Assembly (NCBI RefSeq): GCF_011516645.4
Contig: NZ_CP088284.1
Coordinates: 186,001-250,000 of the forward strand
Direction: 5' to 3'
From: Bradyrhizobium septentrionale
Lineage (GTDB): Bacteria > Pseudomonadota > Alphaproteobacteria > Rhizobiales > Xanthobacteraceae
DNA length: 64,000 nucleotides
Each line of letters opens with the position of its first letter. Position 1 is the stretch's first letter. The position numbers were made by a program, and so were the translations under genes. A model generated the notes under the pieces. That model saw only the letters and a list, made by a program, of their open reading frames with translations. It did no database searches and was not told the origin of the DNA. This document shows, in pieces, positions 8,858 to 17,407 of this stretch.

Positions 8858-10597
8858 TCAGCCACCCTTAAGTCGAGGTATGAGAATAACGTTGACGCCC
8901 AACGGATTGTTAGGGGTCACCTCCCGTATCCCTGCAGCAAACTGCGCCAAGTAGGGATGACCGTGGATGTAAAAATTTCTCATCGGCCGGGACGGCCTCG
9001 GGAAGGCGTCCACTCTATTCAGCTCGCCGAGCAGGACGTCCGGAGCCGGTTGGGGACCGTGATTCCAGCCCGACCCTACGATGTGCGTGAAGTCATGATC
9101 TATTCTCCTAGCCCGCACATCGAACGCTGGACGTGACAAATGTCGCGGCAGGTCCAAATGGCTCGCACCGGCGACCAATTTCCCCTCGACCTTTCCTTTC
9201 GAGCCGCGAGGCTCCCCCACATCCCTCGGGCTCTGTCCCGCGAGTTTTTCGGTCCGAACTTTCTCCAACTCGTCAATAAAGTGCGCGGACCATTTCTGGA
9301 TGGGATACGCTCGAAGCTTCACCATCATCCGTTTCCATCGAGAGCTGCGCTCTTCGGGCATCATCGAAAGTGCGGCCGAAATCTTGTCTGCTATGTCATT
9401 GATGTCGTTGGGATCGACGAGCAGCGCCGCGTCGAGTTCCTTGGCCGCGCCGGCAAATTTCGACAAAACCAGCACGCCGGGATCGCTGCAGTCTTGCGCG
9501 GCGACATATTCTTTCGCCACGAGATTCATCCCGTCACGCAACGATGTAACCACGCCGACACGTGCTGCACGGTAGAGACCCGCGAGCACGGCCTGGCTCT
9601 GAGGCTTCGTTTCGTGACGGATCGGCTTCCAGCCGGCCGCACCATGACGAGCGTTGACATCGTCGACAAGAGCCTCCACCTCGCTCTGATAATCTCTGTA
9701 GCTCTTGATGCTGGATCGTGAGGAGGTAGCGATCTGCAAAAGCGAGACGCTGCGCGGCTCCTTTTTCAAAAGGCGATCGAAAGCCCGAACGCGATTGTCA
9801 AGCCCCTTGGTGTAGTCGAGCCGGTCGACGCCGACGGCAAGCTTCTCACGATCGAGACCTTCCAATAGTGACGAAACATCGGCATTCGAAACCGCGTCTG
9901 CAGCGGATTGTGCAAATTTGTCCGTATCTATGCCGATCGGAAACACTTGGCACCGGGTTGCACCGCCATTGCGCGAGATCACAAGTCCGTCTGCGTTCGA
10001 TGCGAGCCCGAGATCGGTACGGACACAGGCAAGGAAATTCTGCCTGTCCTCGTTGGTCTGAAAGCCTACCAAATCATACGCAAGCATCAATTCGGTCAAT
10101 TCGCGATGATGCGGGACCAACTGCACGTTGGGTGCCGGCCATGGCGTGTGCAGGAAGAAGCCGATCGGCCGGTCTATACCACGATCACGCAGCTCAGCGC
10201 CGAGCGTGAGGAAATGATAATCATGCACCCAGAACGCGTCCCGGTCCCTATAGTCGAGCAGCGCGTCCGCCATAAGGGCGTTGATTTTACGGTAGCTTCT
10301 ATAATCGCCTTCCGAGGACGAGATCCGGTCTGTTAGCGAATGTAGTGCCGGCCATAGTTCCGAATTGGCAAAACCCTCATAATGGCGGCGATACTGCTCG
10401 GCAGGCAGAGGCACCCTCACGAGCTTGCCTTCGCCGAACGCCATCACAGACGGATCAGCCTCCAGCGGGCGCGAGGGCCCTACCCAAACTGCGCCTGATT
10501 GTTTCACCACGGGGACCAGCGCCGCCTCAAGCCCGCCTGTCTTGGGTTCATCGACGTCGCTGCCGGCAACACGGTTCGACACGACGACGAGATTCAC
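8858..10597 (-). CDS. otsA: Trehalose-6-phosphate synthase with C-terminal extension
   Basis: A GT20 glycosyltransferase that joins glucose from UDP-glucose to glucose-6-phosphate, the first step of OtsA/OtsB trehalose synthesis in the cytosol. The N-terminus MNLVVVSNRVA, the WVHDYHFLTLG motif, the VGVDRLDYTKGLDNR motif and SLRDGMNLVAKEYVAAQ with the catalytic acidic residues are all present. The normal family end falls near residue 450 (HFIDELEKVRTE). The frame continues for about 129 further residues of unrelated, proline-rich sequence, which suggests loss of the original stop. No otsB is seen nearby. Trehalose matters for osmotic tolerance and nodulation in rhizobia. Confidence 0.88.
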   Translation of the reverse strand: MNLVVVSNRVAGSDVDEPKTGGLEAALVPVVKQSGAVWVGPSRPLEADPSVMAFGEGKLVRVPLPAEQYRRHYEGFANSELWPALHSLTDRISSSEGDYRSYRKINALMADALLDYRDRDAFWVHDYHFLTLGAELRDRGIDRPIGFFLHTPWPAPNVQLVPHHRELTELMLAYDLVGFQTNEDRQNFLACVRTDLGLASNADGLVISRNGGATRCQVFPIGIDTDKFAQSAADAVSNADVSSLLEGLDREKLAVGVDRLDYTKGLDNRVRAFDRLLKKEPRSVSLLQIATSSRSSIKSYRDYQSEVEALVDDVNARHGAAGWKPIRHETKPQSQAVLAGLYRAARVGVVTSLRDGMNLVAKEYVAAQDCSDPGVLVLSKFAGAAKELDAALLVDPNDINDIADKISAALSMMPEERSSRWKRMMVKLRAYPIQKWSAHFIDELEKVRTEKLAGQSPRDVGEPRGSKGKVEGKLVAGASHLDLPRHLSRPAFDVRARRIDHDFTHIVGSGWNHGPQPAPDVLLGELNRVDAFPRPSRPMRNFYIHGHPYLAQFAAGIREVTPNNPLGVNVILIPRLKGG

Positions 10598-11126
10598 AAG
10601 TCATCCTTTCCCGTCCGATGTGCCATTTAGCCGGACGTTCGATCAGTTTGCCACGCTTGATCGCCGAAGAGTTGCGGCCTGAAACCCGACCGGACTGGGA
10701 CGATTTCACGCGCGCTTCGTCGGCTGTTACTAAACACAGCGACCCGCCTCGAATAACCGGCGAGCCACGCAGGCCCTCGCTCGAGCCACGCAGGCCCTCG
10801 CTGACCTACAAGACAAGTGTGGTCATTCCGGCGCCCAGTGCACCAACAGCTTCGTCTCGCGAGGCCAGCTTTCCCAAGGCCAACGAAGCACCGGTATTTC
10901 TGCAGACGGAACCGCTTGTACTCTTCGGCGAGCCGCACCCCCTCCGTGGTCTTCTATCAGGCCGCTCGAGCGGCCTGCGAGTTGGAGCGACCATTTACGT
11001 AACGCCGAGCCGAATTGCTGCCTACCTAACTTGGTATGTGACACAGAGACGCGCTCGCATGGTGGGATCAAAGGTCCGTCACGCTCGAGCGATATAGGTA
11101 AAAGCGAATTCGTCTCGGCAGGTTTC
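10598..11126. other. Leader region of the T6SS accessory operon
   Basis: No gene is supported. It contains a perfect tandem direct repeat of 21 bp (10761-10781 and 10782-10802) and a perfect 20-bp palindrome (10958-10977). It separates the minus-strand otsA from the plus-strand operon starting at 11127, so promoters for both must lie here. I could not identify sigma-54 or sigma-70 elements with confidence. Confidence 0.5.
10958..10977. repeat. Perfect 20-bp palindrome
   Basis: The sequence CAGGCCGCTCGAGCGGCCTG is identical to its own reverse complement. It lies about 150 bp upstream of the first gene of the T6SS accessory operon. It could be an operator for a dimeric regulator or a cruciform or hairpin. 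No U-run follows, so a terminator is unlikely. Confidence 0.6.
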
Positions 11127-14100
11127 ATGCCCATTTTGGTAAAGCCACGCACATTGAGTCTGTTGACCAAATGCGAGCGTCGCCCTCCCGGGGCCAGCCT
11201 CATCATTTCGGTGTTCGCGATGTTCGACCTCGCCGACCCGGGCGCCCACCGTCTCCAAGGCGAGCAGGAGCTTTGGATTATGGCCGCGAAGGAGCTTTCG
11301 CCCGATTCCACTCTCGACATCGGCATGCCCAAACCGCAAGCCGAGATACTCATCGGCGGACATGCGGCGGCGCCTGAGGGACGGCCAACCGAACGCATGA
11401 TGTTGGGCTGGGCGCTCGGACCAATCCAGAAACACCTTCTGGTGACTGGTGACCGTAATTGGCAGATGACCGGCTCCGGCTGGCGACCGACAACCGCGCA
11501 ATCGTTCCAGCAAATGCCGCTAACGCGGCAACGCGCCTTTGGGGGGCCCAGCTACGCGGCGAACCGGGTGGGTGCCGGCAATGAGGCGCTACGCCGCAGC
11601 ATGGCCGGCGAACTGGTCGCCCTGCCCAACGTCGAACGCCCCGAGCATGCAATTCAGTTCATCGACACGATCGCACCGCCGGCAATCTTCGGGCCCATGG
11701 CGCTTGATGATAAGGAACGTCTACAATACGCTGGAACCTACGACAGCGCCTGGCTGAAATCAGTTGCCCCCGCTCTGGCAGGCGATGCTGATCCCCGGCT
11801 TTTTCTGTTCGCTCCGCCAGACCAGCGCCTGAGCGGCTTCATCAGCGGCGGAGAACCTTACGCGCTGCAGAACTTCTGCGCCGCGCATCCATTGATCGAA
11901 GGCCACCTGCCGACCTTTCGGGTGCGCTGCTTCATCGGCTGGAGCGATGCGACACGTGGCGTCACGGAACTGCAGACACGCATCGATACCCTGTGGCTGT
12001 TCGCGGGAGCCCGCCGCGGCGTCATGATCTACCGCACCGCGATTGCCGTCCGGGAATTGGACGGCAGCGACGTTGGCGACATTATGGTCGCTTACGAGCA
12101 ACAACGCGAGCTTCCGCGGCCGTTCGACCATTATCTGAATGTCCGGCAGCTGCGGCTCGACCCGGCGAGCGCCGCACGCTATGCCTTTTCGGAACACCAA
12201 CTTGCTCCCGAAACGTCGGCTGTCGAACGCGCACGCCGCGCAGCGCGGCGTCGCCATTTGGCCGAACAGCGCGCAGCACGGCAGCAGGCATCGATGCGCT
12301 GGGCGCTCGATCAGGAGTTCACGCGCATTGAGCTTCCGCCTTCGCTGCGCCCGACGATCACGATACCGCCGATCGAACCATCAGTCATTCCGGAATTGTT
12401 GCCGGAGGAACTCGAGAGCGGCGAGATCGACTTGGCCGAGATCCTCGACGCGTTGGAGACAGTCCAGGCCAAGGCAGAATCCGATATCGACAAGCTTGAC
12501 GCCCAATATCAACCCATGCGTGCCGCCTATGAAAGGATTGCCGGTGGAAATGCCGCATCGAGCGATATCGACGCCTTGCTTGCCGCGATCTCTTCCACGG
12601 ACGCTGTGCAGTCGATGGACGCAAGCTTTGAGCAAGCTCCGCCACTCCACGAGCTGCCCGACACTGATCCGGGCCTCATCGGCGATATCGAAGACAAGCT
12701 CGCGCGTGCGAAAAATTGGCGTAGCGAAATCGGCGCGGCACCGCAACCGCTCGATGAGCAAAAACAATTTGCACTTGCACATGCTCGTTTCTTTAACCTG
12801 GCAGCTGGACGACCGCTCGAATCGATACGCAACGCGATATCGGATAACGCCGTTTCCCTTCCCGATATTTCCGCGCTGGTTCTGCCGGAAGAAGGGCGGA
12901 GCGTCACACCCGAGACGCCGCCGCGCCTGACCATTGACGAGATACTGGCGCAGATCGAAGCTTCCGATCCACCGCCTAACGCTGCCCAACAAGCGCGTAC
13001 GGCGCTCACCGATGCTCAAGCGGCATTCAAAAGGGCCATTCCTGCGTTACCGTCCGACGAATGCGCGCTGTTCGAGGCCTTGAGTGCGCCACATCCAACG
13101 GCAAGTGCTGATGAGCCCGAAGCAGGGATCGCCGCGGCGAAGACCGAATCTGCGAAAGCATTGACTGTCCTGCGGACCGCGATCGACAAAGCGGAAGGAC
13201 AGTTGGCAGCCGGCATGGCCGCGGCAAGGCTCGCGTCACCCAAGCCGCTCAGGCCTGAAACGACGCTGGCACCAGCCGTCGCACGCGCGCTGGGCGACAT
13301 AGTGGAAGCGGAGTTCCAGCGCGGTGGCACGGTTGCCGGTCGGGATCTCGGCGGCGCCGACCTCTCCTGGCGGAGATTCGCGAATGCGGACTTCTCCGGC
13401 GCCTTCCTTGAACGTGCGAAGCTGAACGGGACCAACCTGGCCGGCGCAAACCTGATGAAGGCCGCACTGACCGGCGCGACGCTCATCAATGCTGATTTAA
13501 GCGCGACCGATCTTACCGAAGCCAATCTCGGTGAAGCCGACTGCCGCGGAACGCGTTTCGCTGGCAGCCAACTTGTGCGCACCAATCTTCTCGGTGCGCG
13601 CATGGTGGGCGCATGCTTCGACCAAGCGCGCCTTGGCGAGCTCCAGGTTTTGCGGGTACCAATGATCGGGGCAACCTTCCGCCGTGCGCAAATACAACAA
13701 TGCACCTTCATCAAAGTCGCCCTCGATAACAGCGTTTGGGGGAACGCCATCCTTGAGCGCGGACAATTCATGGATTTATCGTTATCTGGTGCGAGCTTCG
13801 TTGGCGCGCGACTTGAGCAAACCTGCTTTCTCAAGGTGGCGGCGCGCCAACTCGATCTCTCGAGCGCGCAATTTGACGAAGTCAGTTTCATCGGCGACAT
13901 CGACCTGCGTGACGCACGTTTCGTCCGCAGCAGTGCCGAGGCGCTCTCCTTTCAGGCGGCCAACCTCAGCGGCGCCGACTTCACCCTGGCCCGACTAAAC
14001 GGGGTTTACTTCGGCAAGTCCACGCTGGCGCGCGCTACCTTCCGAATGACATCGCTGAAACGCGCGGTCTTCACCGGCAACGATCTGCGGGGCGCCGACT

Positions 14101-14276
14101 TCTATGCCGCCAACCTTCTCGAGGCACATCTCAATCAGACCGACCTCACCGGCGCCAGCCTACGCCATGCAAATCTCTACGGCGCCGACCTGATGGATGC
14201 GTCCTTGGTCGCGACCGATTTGAGCAACGCAAATATTGACCGCACCGTCCTGATGGTCACGCGCAATGTCAATTGA
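11127..14276 (+). CDS. DUF2169 T6SS adaptor fused to pentapeptide repeats
   Basis: I chose the ATG at 11127 because MPILVKPRTLSLLTK is the usual DUF2169 opening; the frame upstream of it is open but unrelated. That gives 1049 aa. Residues 1 to about 300 are DUF2169, a family that acts as a chaperone/adaptor (Tap-2 type in Agrobacterium) loading PAAR-linked effectors on T6SS spikes. Residues about 360-730 are alpha-helical and acidic, possibly coiled coil. Residues about 735-1045 are pentapeptide repeats of the A(D/N)Lxx kind (GADLS, NADFS, GANLM), which form a right-handed beta-helix. It overlaps the next gene by 11 bp, so translation is coupled. Confidence 0.82.
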   Translation: MPILVKPRTLSLLTKCERRPPGASLIISVFAMFDLADPGAHRLQGEQELWIMAAKELSPDSTLDIGMPKPQAEILIGGHAAAPEGRPTERMMLGWALGPIQKHLLVTGDRNWQMTGSGWRPTTAQSFQQMPLTRQRAFGGPSYAANRVGAGNEALRRSMAGELVALPNVERPEHAIQFIDTIAPPAIFGPMALDDKERLQYAGTYDSAWLKSVAPALAGDADPRLFLFAPPDQRLSGFISGGEPYALQNFCAAHPLIEGHLPTFRVRCFIGWSDATRGVTELQTRIDTLWLFAGARRGVMIYRTAIAVRELDGSDVGDIMVAYEQQRELPRPFDHYLNVRQLRLDPASAARYAFSEHQLAPETSAVERARRAARRRHLAEQRAARQQASMRWALDQEFTRIELPPSLRPTITIPPIEPSVIPELLPEELESGEIDLAEILDALETVQAKAESDIDKLDAQYQPMRAAYERIAGGNAASSDIDALLAAISSTDAVQSMDASFEQAPPLHELPDTDPGLIGDIEDKLARAKNWRSEIGAAPQPLDEQKQFALAHARFFNLAAGRPLESIRNAISDNAVSLPDISALVLPEEGRSVTPETPPRLTIDEILAQIEASDPPPNAAQQARTALTDAQAAFKRAIPALPSDECALFEALSAPHPTASADEPEAGIAAAKTESAKALTVLRTAIDKAEGQLAAGMAAARLASPKPLRPETTLAPAVARALGDIVEAEFQRGGTVAGRDLGGADLSWRRFANADFSGAFLERAKLNGTNLAGANLMKAALTGATLINADLSATDLTEANLGEADCRGTRFAGSQLVRTNLLGARMVGACFDQARLGELQVLRVPMIGATFRRAQIQQCTFIKVALDNSVWGNAILERGQFMDLSLSGASFVGARLEQTCFLKVAARQLDLSSAQFDEVSFIGDIDLRDARFVRSSAEALSFQAANLSGADFTLARLNGVYFGKSTLARATFRMTSLKRAVFTGNDLRGADFYAANLLEAHLNQTDLTGASLRHANLYGADLMDASLVATDLSNANIDRTVLMVTRNVN

Positions 14277-15342
14277 TCTCTTATTGCAGTCGATCGCCCA
14301 TAAGGTCCCCGTACGCGAAGCCAGTCTAGATGGCCAGACGCTATCCGGGCTGAGCCTGACGGATGGCGTTGTGCTGAGCTCTTCCTTTCGCAACAGCCAC
14401 TTCACGCGTGCCCACCTTACTGGCATGACGTTTCAGGCTTGCGACTTCAGCGGCGCTTCCTTCGCCGACGCTTGCTTTGAAAGATGCATATTCGCGGGTT
14501 GCCGCGCTGGCGGCTCCGACTGGCGGCGGACGCGCTTCACCCAATCGACGTTGATGTCGTCGGATATCAGGCATAGCGACTTCACCGAGACGCGGTTCAG
14601 CCAGACGACAGCGATGCGCTGTACGTTAGCCTATACCCTGTTGTGCGGGGCCACCCTATCTCAAAGCGCACTCATGGATTGCGAGCTCGCCGGCCTCGTG
14701 CTCGACAATGCCAGGCTCACGAACGTCGCCATAACGCAGGCCGATTTGCGTAGCGCGCAGCTCACGGGACTGCGTTGCGACACGATTCTTTTCTCCGAAT
14801 GTGACCTGTCGGAGCGGGATCTCTCCGGGCTGACGCTTGCGCGAGCGAACCTGAGCGGTGCTAATCTGAACGGCACAAACCTGTCCGGAGCCGACCTCTC
14901 CGGTTCGGTATTGGCGGGTGCGAGCCTCGCGGGTGCTGATCTCTCCCGTGCCACCGCTCCGAACACAGTGTTTGTGCGGGCTAACCTCCGAGCAGCAAGG
15001 CTGCGCAACGCCGATTTGACGCAATGCATCTTCGAAGAGGCGCGCCTCGACGGCTGCGATCTTTCGGGCGCACAATTGGGGACGTCCGTTTTCACACGTG
15101 CATCGGCCAAGTCTGCCGTGTTTGCCCGCGCCGACATGTCCTACGCGCTGATGCACCACGCCAAGGTTGATGGCGGCGACTTTTCCGGCTCGCGATTTCT
15201 GCGCACTGACTTTCACTGCGCGTCGACCAAAGGCAGTCTGTTCGCGACCGGGCGCGGGGGTACCCTGCAAACCGGTCCGGAACGTGCCGTCGCCGAACTC
15301 TACGATGCAAGCCGGGTCATCCCTCTCAACGGAGCAAGTTAG
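14266..15342 (+). CDS. Pentapeptide-repeat protein
   Basis: A 358-aa protein made almost wholly of pentapeptide repeats (for example SGANL, NGTNL, SGADL and AGADL in a continuous run near residues 190-230), which fold as a quadrilateral beta-helix. It has no signal peptide, no membrane segment and no separate enzymatic domain. The ATG lies within the end of the DUF2169 gene (overlap 14266-14276), and the DUF4150 gene follows after 4 bp. Similar pairs of pentapeptide proteins accompany DUF2169/DUF4150 genes in T6SS accessory loci. The likely role is structural, as part of the spike or as a cargo adaptor. Confidence 0.75.
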   Translation: MSIDLLLQSIAHKVPVREASLDGQTLSGLSLTDGVVLSSSFRNSHFTRAHLTGMTFQACDFSGASFADACFERCIFAGCRAGGSDWRRTRFTQSTLMSSDIRHSDFTETRFSQTTAMRCTLAYTLLCGATLSQSALMDCELAGLVLDNARLTNVAITQADLRSAQLTGLRCDTILFSECDLSERDLSGLTLARANLSGANLNGTNLSGADLSGSVLAGASLAGADLSRATAPNTVFVRANLRAARLRNADLTQCIFEEARLDGCDLSGAQLGTSVFTRASAKSAVFARADMSYALMHHAKVDGGDFSGSRFLRTDFHCASTKGSLFATGRGGTLQTGPERAVAELYDASRVIPLNGAS

Positions 15343-15346
15343 ACAT

Positions 15347-15754
15347 ATGACTTTTGTCAATTCAAGTGGCCCGATGTCGGCGGCGGATCACGCGTTTCCT
15401 GACGTCTGCAACACGCCATCTGGTCCCGCCGTCGTGCCTACCCCCTACCCAAACCTCACTCTGAACACAACGGCTATTCCGACGCAGTCCCGGTGCCTGA
15501 TCATGTGTATGCCTGCACACAACATGACGACCGAGCGCGCGACATCAATGGGTGACAACGCAGGTGTGGCCCTCGGCGTCATCTCTGGCCTTGTCATGGG
15601 TCCGGGCCGCGCAAAGGCCGGATCGGACAATTTGTCAATCGGCGGGTCACCGGCAACCAAAATGGGGATGCCGACCAAGCAGAATGGTTCCAACCCGAAC
15701 GCCTTCGGACTTTCGATATCGCCGTCTCAAACCCGCTTGACGGCGCAGCGCTAA
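15347..15754 (+). CDS. DUF4150 PAAR-like T6SS tip protein
   Basis: 135 aa from the ATG at 15347, with ggagcaag as Shine-Dalgarno sequence 7 bp upstream. The sequence contains the DUF4150 pattern: CNTPSGP near the N-terminus, PYPN, LSIGGSPATKMG and a glycine-rich centre (GVALGVISGLVMGPGRAK). DUF4150 proteins resemble PAAR cones that sharpen the VgrG spike and carry effectors. It lacks a C-terminal toxin extension, so any effector would be recruited through a separate protein. It is 4 bp downstream of the pentapeptide gene and tightly linked to the beta-helix gene after it. Confidence 0.8.
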   Translation: MTFVNSSGPMSAADHAFPDVCNTPSGPAVVPTPYPNLTLNTTAIPTQSRCLIMCMPAHNMTTERATSMGDNAGVALGVISGLVMGPGRAKAGSDNLSIGGSPATKMGMPTKQNGSNPNAFGLSISPSQTRLTAQR

Positions 15755-15755
15755 G

Positions 15756-16730
15756 GTGCCGACAGCCATACGATTGGGAAAGCCCGCTATGCCAAATGCC
15801 TATACGCGACTGGTCGTTCCAGACTCCCTGACATCTCCCCTGACCGAGTCAACTTATCTGCGCCTCGGCTCTTACTCAGACGAAGAAGCAAAACTCGTCA
15901 CCGGTATCACGACGACCATTAGCGAAAGTCCACACGAAAGCGACAACGCCGGCTTGCTTGCCTTCACCAATCACGACTGTCAGGCAAATGTCGAAGGCGC
16001 TGCGTTGCTGAAAATCGGTCGCGGGCAGACCACGGAGGTCGCGAACGGCAACTCCCTACATAGGGTCGCGAAAGGTACCTATGAAATGGCCGCCGAGAAT
16101 GGCGTGTCAATCAGTGCTGGCGCTAATGGTACTCATGCGGACGTCATTCTGACGGCCTCCAACAGCGTCAAGCTAATCAACAACGGCGACAAAATCGACA
16201 GGACAGGTGGCAACTCGGAAAAGCGGGTGATGGGCACCACCAAGGAATACTACAAGGGGCAGAGATACACCTGCATGAGCGGCCTAGCTATCACGCTGAC
16301 GATGGGACTGAACGTAAGCGTCTTCTTAGGAGCAACGACGACCATCAAGGCCGGCAGGGATTATTCAATCAGTCTGGGCGGCCAGGTCTCTCTCACGACC
16401 GGCGCCAAATTCGAGTTTGTCTACGGATGCGACACCAAGATTGTGGCCGGCGATACGAGCACGTTACTTCTCGGACTTGACTTCAAGTCGGCAGTTAGCG
16501 ACACCAAAATTCTCAGCAACAGTGATTTCAAGCTCGCGCCCGTTGAGGACTTGAAGGTAGTCGGCCGCGACGTCAAGACCTGCGAGACCAGCGTGTCCGT
16601 AACGAATGAGGACGTCTGCCAGGGAACGATAAGCACGGAACAGTACGAGCTTGTGAACCGAGCAGCAGAGATCAGTTCGAGCACCGGCGATAAGGAAGTC
16701 ATACAAAAGAATTCGGTAGTGATCTTGTAG
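15756..16730 (+). CDS. Beta-helix spike-like protein of the T6SS accessory operon
   Basis: The open frame begins with GTG at 15756; the ATG at 15789 (MPNAYTRLVV) is an alternative start. The protein is about 313-324 aa. From residue 120 on it shows regular short beta repeats such as SVKLINNGDKI, TTIKAGRDYSIS, GQVSLTTGAKFEF and TKIVAGDTS, the style of the gp5/VgrG C-terminal needle. There is no OB domain or gp27-like part. It sits between the PAAR-like and DUF3540 genes. I infer that it is a stand-alone needle or spike extension; no biochemical role is known to me. Confidence 0.6.
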   Translation: MPTAIRLGKPAMPNAYTRLVVPDSLTSPLTESTYLRLGSYSDEEAKLVTGITTTISESPHESDNAGLLAFTNHDCQANVEGAALLKIGRGQTTEVANGNSLHRVAKGTYEMAAENGVSISAGANGTHADVILTASNSVKLINNGDKIDRTGGNSEKRVMGTTKEYYKGQRYTCMSGLAITLTMGLNVSVFLGATTTIKAGRDYSISLGGQVSLTTGAKFEFVYGCDTKIVAGDTSTLLLGLDFKSAVSDTKILSNSDFKLAPVEDLKVVGRDVKTCETSVSVTNEDVCQGTISTEQYELVNRAAEISSSTGDKEVIQKNSVVIL

Positions 16731-16747
16731 CTGGCTGGAGAGCAGGA

Positions 16748-17404
16748 ATGACGATGACGATCCGCGCCACAAACACCGACATCTTGGCGATGGCCGAGCG
16801 CGTGCTTGAATCCGGACATCACACAGCTCGTATCGTGTCTGTCAGCGACGATGGCGCTGCGGCGGAGGTTGAAATCGCCGGCGATCATCACACGGCGACA
16901 GTGGCTGTTGGCTGCCTAGTTCGGCCTATTCCACAGGATATGGTGCTGCTCTTCACCGACGGTGAGCAAGCCGTCGTCGTGACCGTACTCGAGCGGACGG
17001 CTTCCAATGGTGGCGTGGTCGGTCTACCCGGAGGGCGCAACATATCGATAGAGGGCGAAACCATCACTCTCGCCACACGCCAGCGCCTGTCCTTGCGCGC
17101 CGACAGTATCGATCTGCAGACCAAGCTGTTTGCCGTGCTTGCGGACAAGGGCACCTGGATCGGCAAGCTCTACACGTTGATCGCGGACCACGTCAGATGC
17201 TCGGCGCGTATCCAGGAAGCAAGCGCCGAGTCGCTTACGATAAAAGCGGTCGCGCGCGTCGCGGTGATCGAGCGGATCGACTCATTGCAAACCGAGACCC
17301 AGGCCATTAGGGTCACCGGCATTGCTTCCGAGATGGCCCACAGCAAAGTCATCGCGGTGAGCGAGGATCTCCGCCTCGACGGCAAACGCGTCACGGTTGC
17401 ATAG
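16748..17404 (+). CDS. DUF3540 T6SS accessory protein
   Basis: 218 aa. Residues about 25-90 form an OB-like barrel (TARIVSVSDDGAAAEVEIAG, then RPIPQDMVLLFTDGEQAVVV), followed by short beta repeats (RNISIEGETITLATRQRLSL). That matches DUF3540, a family encoded with DUF2169 and DUF4150 in T6SS loci and reminiscent of the OB-plus-needle part of gp5/VgrG. No enzymatic motif is visible. It ends 3 bp before the TPR gene. It is probably an adaptor or a second spike component. Confidence 0.75.
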   Translation: MTMTIRATNTDILAMAERVLESGHHTARIVSVSDDGAAAEVEIAGDHHTATVAVGCLVRPIPQDMVLLFTDGEQAVVVTVLERTASNGGVVGLPGGRNISIEGETITLATRQRLSLRADSIDLQTKLFAVLADKGTWIGKLYTLIADHVRCSARIQEASAESLTIKAVARVAVIERIDSLQTETQAIRVTGIASEMAHSKVIAVSEDLRLDGKRVTVA

Positions 17405-17407
17405 CGC

